64,000 nucleotides of DNA from Mixophyes australis (lineage: Eukaryota > Chordata > Amphibia > Anura > Limnodynastidae). The stretch's first letter is position 1. Each line of letters opens with the position of its first letter. A model generated the notes under the pieces. That model was not told the DNA's origin. It made no database searches and saw only the letters and a program-made list of their open reading frames with translations. Below are positions 55,831-64,000 of this stretch, one piece after another. The translations under genes and the position numbers were made by a program. Where the stretch lies: contig JAVHZZ010000009.1 in NCBI GenBank assembly GCA_036250195.1, positions 98,152,271-98,216,270 on the forward strand. Reading direction: 5' to 3'.

Positions 55831-56368
55831 ATGGAATTAATCGAGAGCTACAGTTAAATTACAGCTTATTGTTGTACAGAAGGAAAGAGGATTTAAAAAT
55901 GTTATTTGTTAACTAAAGCATAATTTATAATTAGTGCTTATTTTTTAAATGTACATTTAAAATATAAATAGTGTTGCGTTTTAACAAAATGTTGCCATTG
56001 AATATTCAGGGGTTTATGCATTAAACTCATTTGGCACTTAAAAGATACAGAAACGCTGGTTCCGCATCTTTTAAGTTTATTTGCTATGCATTACATGCCT
56101 AACGGAGAAGATTTTACAGAAATCTCAGTTTTTAAGCAAATACCATGCAGCATCGCAGTCCCCCTAGATTAAAATTGGGACTGCAATTTTCTGTAATGCA
56201 TGAAGCTTTGAAACGTTTTGCATTGTGCAGACAGGTTACGCCATCTCCAAGTGGAGAAATGGTCCACAAAGCCCTAATACCTCAGGATTCTATTGCAGAT
56301 GGTTCTAGGCTGACTAGGTGGCGTTCACTTGCTGGTTCAGCCAAAACTGTGACTCTCTATGTTGACGA

Positions 56369-56426
56369 CAGGGCCACCTTCACAACTTTATGGGCCCCTG
56401 GACAATGCAGTGTACGGGGCCCCTAA

Positions 56427-56473
<47 letters not shown>

Positions 56474-56840
56474 TGTGTGTGTGTGTAAAAAAAAAAATAT
56501 ATGTATGTAAAAAAAACGTGATTATATATATAATCACATATATAGGGGCCCCCTTAACTTACCTTAACTCCGATCCTCTTCTTTTTTCCGCGCCGCTGAG
56601 TCTCTTCTGCCCTCTTCCGTGCAGTGGTTGCAGTGAATGCTGGGTGTGACATCACACCCAGCATTCACTGCGAGCATAGCACGGAAGAGGGTACCAGGGA
56701 GGGAGCCGGATCACCGCTGATGTGGCCGCAAGGTAAGTATTTTTTAAAAAAAAATTTTTTTTTTTTTTTTTAGGATTCAGACGGGCCCCCCTTGCCTGCA
56801 GGGCACCTGCCCATCGTGCCCAATGGAAGAGACGGCCCTG
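56369..56840. mobile_element. hAT-type MITE (472 bp) with central hairpin
   Basis: Flanked by the 8-bp duplication GTTGACGA (56361-56368 and 56841-56848). The ends are CAGGGCCACCTT and, reversed, CAGGGCCGTCTC. A perfect palindrome with 20-bp arms (56630-56649 and 56652-56671, GCAGTGAATGCTGGGTGTGA) is widened by GCACGGAAGAGGG outside it. A (TA)n run lies at 56430-56469. Confidence 0.92.
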
Positions 56841-57013
56841 GTTGACGATGGGGGGAGAGGCTGCTCCTAGGTGGCTCAGTGCTACAGGTTTTGTCCTGCT
56901 GTACTGTGCTATGCAATTTTAATGAAGTCAAGAAAGGGCAATTTTACTGTAAAAATTAGAAGCTTAATTTGTTACATTATAATGCTTTTTTTTAACAAGT
57001 TTGTTTGTACAGT

Positions 57014-57085
57014 ATTTATCATCATCATCATCATTTATTTATAATGCACCATAGATGCAATAGCACTGGACAATCATTTTACAAA
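57014..57085 (-). mobile_element. L2-type LINE/SINE tail fragment, reverse
   Basis: (ATC)n then ATTTATTTATAATGCACCATAG, the reversed and degenerate tail of the L2/SINE family. Confidence 0.55.
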
Positions 57086-58638
57086 GCCTCGTGCGACAAA
57101 ATGGATTTGATTACAAACGGAGCGCATTTTGATAGGTGTATGTGGCTAGACATGGTTAGATTTGTGCATTCAATGAAGAATAAAAGCTAGCTAATGTCCC
57201 CAATTCTGTGCACACATGCAAAATAATCCAACGAGCAAGGGGTGAAAAGTATTCATTTTTGGACATTTCTCTGTTTTAGTGGTAGTTAGCAGACCTTTTA
57301 TATTGAAGCAAAATGGCAAGATTTACACTACTTTGTAGTTGGCAACAATTAGGCCTTTGTTCTCAATTGTATAGCTTTTGTGGCATTTAGAAATATTTCT
57401 TATTAATTACAAATACATTTCTGCCCGTAAATCACTGTAAATAAAAAAAAATAAAAATCAAAATTTAAATTTGTGATACTTACAATAAAGGCAGCCCAAA
57501 TGTTCACATTTCAGACAAAAATGTGGCTCCAATGAGAAATAATTTAGGAAAATCAAAATTAGTGGTTAACTAAGGTGTTTGTAGGTAGAACTTTGTGGTG
57601 ACTTTTCACTTTTGTTGACACATTTCGGTGCATGTTAAGGGCAACAAGCTTACAAAACATCTGCCCATGCAAATAGTCATTCATTGAATGTACAAGGCCT
57701 CATTTGCAAAGAGTGAGTGAACCTGCCACATAACACGACCAAAGCAAAACAAACAAGACCAAAACAAAAAATAGTGCAGAACCTGTATATCATTATCACA
57801 AAAAATGCTAAAATGCTGAATGAACAGTAGAGAACTCGAGGCTAATACTCATGCATGCATTAGATTAAAGTACACAGTTAGTCAACACCCCCTTATGACA
57901 CTAGCCCTATGTGTGTTGAAATTATATACATGAGATAGGACATACGTGTTTTCTTTAAATTCACAGCTCTGCTATAAAACATGTAGTACTTTATGGGCTC
58001 ATATACAAATTTTGTTGCAATCTGATTCTGCTATGCTTTTGCAGGAGAGAAAGGAGCTCTCTGAGAAGTTGTGACAGGGAGTCTATTGTTCCAAACCAGT
58101 ATATCCAAGCTGAATAATATTAATAACCAGCTGCTTAAATTTAAAATTGAGATACCAGAAAAACTTACATGAGATGCACTCATATGAGAGACACAGAAAT
58201 TATCTTTTTTGTTGCACTACCTCGTCCTCCTCCCAGCTAATCCCACCCTATGGATCCAAGGTCTAAGTATGTACAAAAATATTATAGAATGTTTATGATA
58301 ACAGACATCCTTAAGATATGGTTAGTTTATGGAAAGTTGTAGTCTGCCCCCAGTGAAACTCTGCTGCTCTGTTCTCAGGCCCATTTGACCTTTCCACAAA
58401 TCTGGGCCTGGGTTATTTGAAAAGCACTATTATAGCTTATTGGACATGCAAATGGGGTAAAGTAATGTCGTGAACACCATTTGTGGGCTGCATGACTAAA
58501 AATATGGAACTGTCAAGATGGCTGCTGTTGCGGTATGAGCACATCTTTCACCTTAATGAGGTACCATTAGAGGGCAACCCACAATTTGATCATATGTTAA
58601 CTAAAACACATATTTTAATTTCAGGTATTATATAGAAA
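57086..58638. other. No recognisable feature
   Basis: AT-rich sequence without motif. Confidence 0.5.
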
Positions 58639-59608
58639 TGTTGTAGAATTTGTTATACAATTGTTTCCTTTTGAGCTTAAATTTTACCACTGCAACTTGG
58701 TTTATTTCTTATATAGCTGGTCACAGTAGTATAGCACCTTTCTATACCTTAGATAACTTTGAGTGTGTACTGTCGAAGTCAGCATATTGGATAAAGTCAT
58801 TTCAATTAAAATCGAGCAAACTTGGTTGTCTTTGTTTGAAAAGACGCGTACAGTACGCTACGGCGTGAAAGGGCACGCTACGGTGTGGAAGGGCGTACGC
58901 AGCTGCAACACGTGGCAACAACAGTATTTAGTTTTTTACATACATTCGCACAAACATGCACACTTGTAAAATAGTACACATTAATGGTAGTTGCAACACA
59001 TAGTCATTTATGTCGAAATATAGTAGTATTTATATGTAATATTATAAGTTATAGGCATATCAGTAAAACATATGGTACTCGTTGAAGGAATCTAGTCATG
59101 TTTGGTATCATACTAATCCTCTTCGCATTTGCAACTGTCCGGTTCACTCTGCGAAGGAATCGCAAAGTGCATATGCAAGTTATTAATGTTAAGGAATTAT
59201 GGACTATTATGATGAGTAATCTTGGCGGGAAGATCAGAGCTCATCCCCTGGAGAGATGACCCCCTTCTTTAGATTCCTGAGCTTAAACTAGCCTATGATC
59301 TGCAACTCCCTGGACCCTCCTGATGCCTGGACCAATAGAAGCAAGCCACACCTTTGCATTGTTTTACTGTATCTCTGTTTGCATATAAGCAGCAGCTCCT
59401 CATCCAGAGTTCAGTCACCTAGACCACAGACTTCAGGACTGAATGACTGTTCACTGGATCCAGAGCACCTGCGATAAGTAACGGCTGTACTTAATATTAT
59501 TTCCCTAAGATATATCTACTGCTACTTTTTGAGAATAAATCTTTGTGCATTGGAAACACAAATCGAGATTCAACAATCGTTATTGGATAGCGACAAAACG
59601 CTCATAAC
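58639..59608 (+). mobile_element. Retroviral-type LTR (single copy)
   Basis: A block from TGTTGTAGAATTTG to CGCTCATAACA. U3 contains paired GTACGCTACGG/GCACGCTACGG and GGAAGGGCGTACGC motifs. A TATA box (GCATATAAGC, about 59380) and AATAAA (59534-59539) give the U3-R-U5 order. No matching target duplication or second LTR is seen. It is either solo and eroded or the 5' LTR of the gypsy remnant to its right. Confidence 0.55.
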
Positions 59609-60029
59609 AGTACCAACCACACTATTTGTACAGCTTGAAAAAAGTAGAAATACATATTTAAAATCTGAAACAATTAGAATTAAATTTGTCTCCAGGGAAA
59701 GCAGAATGTGCATCAACAATCTTTATTTATTTTAATTGCTAGATTTATTTTAATACTCTTGGTGGTTGATATGAAGTTTGTCCCACTGACATTTCACTGT
59801 GCTGCTAAATCATTAAATTTTTCTTTGCTTCTTTTCTTTGTTCCGTGGAATCGGAGCTGTAACCAAACATTTTAGCACCCTGGGCGAGAAATAACAATGA
59901 TGCTTTAGGAGTTTCTGGCAAGACTGTTCCATGAGAAAAGCGTGGTAGACAGTGGAATGGCTTTAAAATCTGGGAGACTGTAGGCAGAGGACATGGGCAC
60001 CAAACAGCTATTCCAGGAAGGTCCCTGAC

Positions 60030-60600
60030 TCAAAAAAAACTTGATAATAACACATTCAGGTGTTTTAGATGTGGTGTGTTGGGATATATGTTGCTAGTTG
60101 TCCAGTCACTAATGAACTGCTTGTGTAAATCATAGATCTTTCTATGCCTGGCTAGCCTGTGCTGCAGTACAACAGGCTGACCCAGAAAAATAATTATGAT
60201 GAAGAGCAAATGTGTAGAGGCTCTGTTAGACTCAGGCAACCTGGTAAAAGCTGGGTTAGTAAAATCCTCCTAACTCCAGATGTAACTTGTGGTGACACCC
60301 AGCATTATGTTACAGCTAATATGAATATAGAATAATGCATAATGCTGGTATAGGGAGAGAATTTCCCAACTTATGGAAGTTGTGGGAATTCCATATGGTT
60401 ATAGGGGCAAATAGCCCACATCCATTTGATAATATTGTTGACACAGTGGCAGCGGAAGTGTCCTCTGAATTCCCTGAACTGTTCCCGTTTGAAAGTGTGG
60501 CTGGGGAAACCGAGAACGATGAAGCCAGCAGTGTGACTAAAAGTGATGCACCTCTTCCTGAGGATAGAGATGTTAGTGAATTACTGGTTAAAAACAAACT
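60030..60600 (+). pseudogene. Ty3/gypsy gag zinc knuckle and protease remnant
   Basis: 60050-60085 gives CFRCGVLGY (half a CCHC knuckle). 60209-60275 gives KCVEALLDSGNLVKAGLV, with the aspartic-protease LDSG motif (D-S/T-G). 60350-60420 gives IGREFPNLWKLWEF, the GRDFP-like block that closes gypsy proteases. 60420-60600 continues open (VSSEFPELFPFESVAGETE), resembling the spacer before RT in some vertebrate gypsy elements. Frameshifts separate the blocks. Confidence 0.65.
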
Positions 60601-62799
60601 TTAAAAAGACAGGCTAGGTAGAACAAGGAGGTGGAAAGTTGAGTGATTTATAGTGATGACATAATTTCATGAAGTATAAGTAAAAATGAAAGAACAAAAA
60701 GTAAAATAGCATCTACTGAGCCTCACAATTTAAAATGTACTTCTCAATTTGTATCATCTCAAACAAATGAGACATGAAAGGTCTCGAAATTCAGAATCTC
60801 TTTTTAAGAGACAGTCGCCAAATTCTAGTTCAAATTTGATAAAAGTGCCAAGATCTCCAATGAGCACAGCACCAAAAAAATTGATGAGCAGAATAACCAA
60901 TTATCCCTCTGAAACTGTCTCCTCCCAAATAAATGCAGTTGAGACCAAAAGAGAAAGACATACTTCTACTAGTAATATTAGACTATCTGCAACTGATCAG
61001 CCAGTATTAACAAACAACATTAGCATCCCTTTTGAAATATCTATAAATAAAGATGATATGTTGTTGATAAAGACATGACCTTGGATCATAGAGAACTAAG
61101 ACTCATGATCAAAGTTTTGTGAAGGATAAGATGAAAGGGAATGATAATAACATTGATGTAGAAGCGATCACCTAGCAAACTCATGATATTGAGGAAACAA
61201 ATTATTTTGACATTAAACAGAGCATTTAAAAGTTATTTGAGAAAAGGTGTATGTGATTCCACCGAAGAATAAATAGACTGATTAATGAAAGAGTTGACTC
61301 AGACTCCAAATATAGACGTAAATCATGTTTTGATGAGGAAAAATCTGTAAGATTGCATAATAATGAGTTTTATTCCAGAAATAAAGGTTCAAGCAGTTGG
61401 AGAACTAAAACAGAGTTTACTTCTAAAAGGAAGCCAATTGGCAAATGCCCATGATCTGTCTCATATCTCATGGGACCTCATGGGAAAAGTTCACAGTGTA
61501 GCAAAAAGGGCAGCACCAGCACTGGAAACGCAATGTCAAACTACAGTTAGATCCCTCATAGAAACTACACAGCCGCACTGTGTGAGACCTGGTTGAACTT
61601 GCAGAGATAGTGATCCCTTTAAGACGTTGCTAGTTTAATCATGCTATAAATCTGTAAGATTTATGAAGTATATTAACCTAAATTTATATTTTTACATGTA
61701 TTTTGCGTAATAAATATTTATATTGTTGTGGGCTTCATTACCATTAATTGCTATTTTCCTAGATGCAAATCCCTGCTGTATGTCATATTTGCTATTTTAA
61801 TGTTAAGACAACATTTAAACTGTATTAAGTTGCTGTCTTACAGAATACACATACCATTGTTTGCTTCATGTCAGAGATGACCATTGGGGACCTATTATAT
61901 GTCTTCCCAGCAGTAACAATGATGCATATTTATATGAAAATCCTGCCCTGATTACTTTGCATATATCTCTTGTTAGCAATGGTTTGCTTCACCGGTTGTT
62001 TTCATATCATTATGAATGTGGAATCTCTTTGTCAGCGAGGTGTAGCAAAACTCTTACTTTTTATGAACTTCACATTAGCTATTAAATCTACCAATTTCAC
62101 TCTAAGCTCTTAACAGGGAGATTTGCTTCAAAAGACAAACCACATTTCTAACGAGAAAAGGAATTTACAGCTGCTATGCTCTAAATCTTGCAAATGTTCA
62201 CAATTTTGCTGTAGGAAATCAAATGAATATTAATAATGTATTATGATTATCTTGGTTTTATTACTTGTTTTATGTGTTTTCTGTTTATATAGCACCAACA
62301 CTCTTTAGCTGAGGAATAGTTCTTCAGAGAATATAGAAGTTCCCATTCTGTTTTAAAAGTTCGAGTAAGTCTGGATTTGGGAGAAAGCCCCAATGGTCTG
62401 AGCCTAAGGCTGTGTTTCAGGGAGGTATTTCACCCACTTTACACATTATTGTTCATTATTTTTATGGTCCATACAAAAAAATAAAATTCCCATGGTAACT
62501 CCCACTGCCTCACCTGTGTCAATTGAAGTGGGTATAGATGAACAAGCAACCTCTTAGACAAGGGGCCTGTTTCATTAATGCCTCTGCTGAGCTACCATTG
62601 CATTTTTTCTAGTGGGACAATATATAAGGTAAGAAAAGAGAGAGTCAGTGCTATGCTATGCCAGGGGACAGACTAGCCATGAAACAAGACCTATAATTAA
62701 TTACATAGCAAGCTACTCATATAAGTTTATAATGGCCTCAACTGGAAGAAGAATACTTCCAAGTTCCAGTTGGATCTTTGTGGTGCCTATAATTTGACC
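60601..62799. other. Mostly unclassified; two orphan frames
   Basis: Plus frames 60749-61078 (Ser/Lys-rich, 109 codons) and 61363-61596 (77 codons) look coding-like but match no domain I know. They may be LINE ORF1 or a further retroelement inserted in the gypsy remnant. The rest (61.6-62.8 kb) shows nothing. Confidence 0.3.
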
Positions 62800-63410
62800 T
62801 ATGTTCTCCAGTGAGATGAGTAAAAGACTGTATTCAAAACTAAGGATGGCAATGTGAAAACTTGGTTATGCCCTTTGGTTGTGCAATGCCCCAACTGTCT
62901 TCCAAAATGTTGTAAATTGAATCTACTGAGGTATCTTGGGTAGACACAAAGTGGTTTACTTCTTCCATATGAAACACTGAGTATATGTACATTCTGTTTT
63001 AAAGAGACTTTAATAGCATACATTGCATACAAACCTAACGGAATATACATTTGCAATTTCTCAGGTGACTCTTTTCTGTCCAATAAAGACCTCTGTTTTG
63101 ATTCAGAGAAAGTTTCAGTGGAAGTAGATTGGCAGCCTCCCGCCACATTAAGGGTAGTTAAATGCTACGTTGAATTTGCCAACTATAACTGCCAATTCAA
63201 ATGGAACTTTACTGAACAAAACACCCTCATCACAGCTCTTACCAGCAAGGGAAGTGACACAGCTCATCATCCTCATTAGGCTACAGCTGCTTTCCACCAG
63301 CTCAAGCATGCCATAACCATTACACCTTTTTTGCTGCATACTAATACCAGTCCCCTATAGTTTGTGGTAGATGCACAGCAACTTACAACAACTTCACAAT
63401 AACTGCCACC
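62800..63410 (+). pseudogene. Ty3/gypsy reverse transcriptase remnant
   Basis: 62810-62880 gives DEWKTVFKTKDGN and WLCPLVVQCPNCLPK (degenerate MPFGLTNAPATFQ). 63085-63190 gives EKVSVEVDWQPPATLRVVK and CYVEFANYNCQF (relatives: FxGFANYYRxF). 63210-63330 gives PLTALTSKGSD and ATAAFHQLKHAIT. These are RT palm, thumb and connection blocks in correct order with stops and frameshifts. The catalytic YxDD region has decayed. Probably the same element as the protease remnant at 60 kb. Confidence 0.75.
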
Positions 63411-63672
63411 ATGCTATTTTTCTGGCTTGTTCACCTGAGCAGCAAAAAAACTATGATCTTGGAGATTAAAAGTTATTATTCGACAAACTGGTCTTGCTTG
63501 AATATAGACATTTTCTGGTGGGAGTTCTATGGTGAAAGGTGGGTATAAGGCATCTATAATAAAGGTCACAAAAGGGCAATAGTCCGATGTACATATATTT
63601 AGTTTTAGTCTACTGATGGCACTCTGTTGTTGCATTAAGTTGTTCAATTGAAAAGTGTGTACTTATATTATT

Positions 63673-63890
63673 TCATCATCAACATTTATTTATATAGTGC
63701 CAGCAAATTCCGTAGCGCTTTACAATTGGGAACAAACATTAATAAGACAATACTGGGTAGTACATACAGACAGAGAGGTAATAGAACCCTGCTTGCAAGC
63801 TTACAATCTATAGGACAATGGGAGTTTGAAACACAAGGGCATGTGCTACATCATATTGCACAATGGACCAGCTAGAATGCAAAGGTAAAA
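63673..63890 (-). mobile_element. L2-type LINE 3' tail, reverse
   Basis: ATCATCAACATTTATTTATA, then AGCAAATTCCGTAGCGCTTT, ACAATTGGGAACAAACATTA and TGCAAGCTTACAATCTATAGG, the reversed 3' end of frog L2-like LINEs. Confidence 0.75.
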
Positions 63891-64000
63891 ATATTGACTG
63901 GGCTGTGTGTGTGGCAATGTTGGTCAGAGGGTTGTTGTCTTGCGTTAGCTGTGTAGAGGGTGGTAATAGGGTAATCTGGGGAGATTAAGATGGTGGTTGA

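Noticed and set aside
59187..59608. Shorter LTR starting at TGTTAAGGAATT
   Set aside because: Sequence further left (from 58639) has U3-like paired motifs; the longer extent seemed better, though the start is not proven.

Overview
The window looks like a stretch of a large, repeat-rich vertebrate genome, most probably an anuran amphibian. It is AT-rich and has no ribosome-binding-site gene layout. Reading frames are short and broken, and almost everything recognisable is a transposable element. The mixture (ZBED/BED-finger hAT transposons, Neptune-like Penelope elements, Tx1-type L1 LINEs, L2/CR1 tails, PIF/Harbinger, Tc1, Ty3/gypsy and retroviral-type LTRs, and a tRNA-headed SINE with an L2-like tail) fits frog genomes. 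The frog assignment is inference; the vertebrate assignment is also supported by a recognisable NSMCE2 copy. I see no intact host gene.

Layout. 1-682: end of a Ty3/gypsy element (RNase H C-terminus, polypurine tract, 3' LTR). 1470-2583: LINE remnant with a SINE inside and a perfect 25-bp-arm inverted repeat at its end. 3314-11916: an 8.3 kb hAT transposon (3331-11650, 8-bp target duplication ATACTTAC) sitting in the terminal inverted repeat of an older small hAT-like MITE (duplication TCCTATAT). The hAT carries a BED-finger transposase broken by one frameshift, 5' tandem repeats, seven 34-bp hairpins and a 22-copy 77-80 bp minisatellite. 13141-19160: minus-strand Tx1-type LINE, split by a SINE and by a Penelope fragment. 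19.2-25.3 kb: SINE, microsatellites, a hAT MITE with a central hairpin, a minisatellite and a Tx1 fragment.

25673-30993: a second hAT-like element (duplication GTTCTAGC) whose interior holds a processed NSMCE2 (MMS21 SUMO ligase) coding sequence where the related element at 38 kb has transposase. The NSMCE2 copy is broken by a 645-bp solo LTR (duplication CCCTG), and a Penelope element lies further 3'. 32894-34067: dead Tc1 element. 35.3-37.6 kb: internally deleted Penelope element. 37966-39850: third hAT relative with minus-strand transposase, truncated next to an L2 fragment.

40.5-47.3 kb: LTR-like sequences, a TAA-flanked MITE, a hAT end fragment, and a Harbinger transposase remnant that keeps a 109-bp intron and contains a SINE. 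49.5-57 kb: hAT end fragments, another Penelope C-terminal region, and two more hAT MITEs with perfect central hairpins. 58.6-63.9 kb: a retroviral-type LTR, gypsy zinc-knuckle/protease and reverse-transcriptase remnants, and an L2-type tail.

No operon or pathway logic applies. The interest lies in how the elements nest (element in element in element, datable from target duplications), in the NSMCE2 sequence inside a hAT element, and in the repeat architecture at hAT ends. All boundaries were read by eye; family names rest on motif recognition, not database searches.
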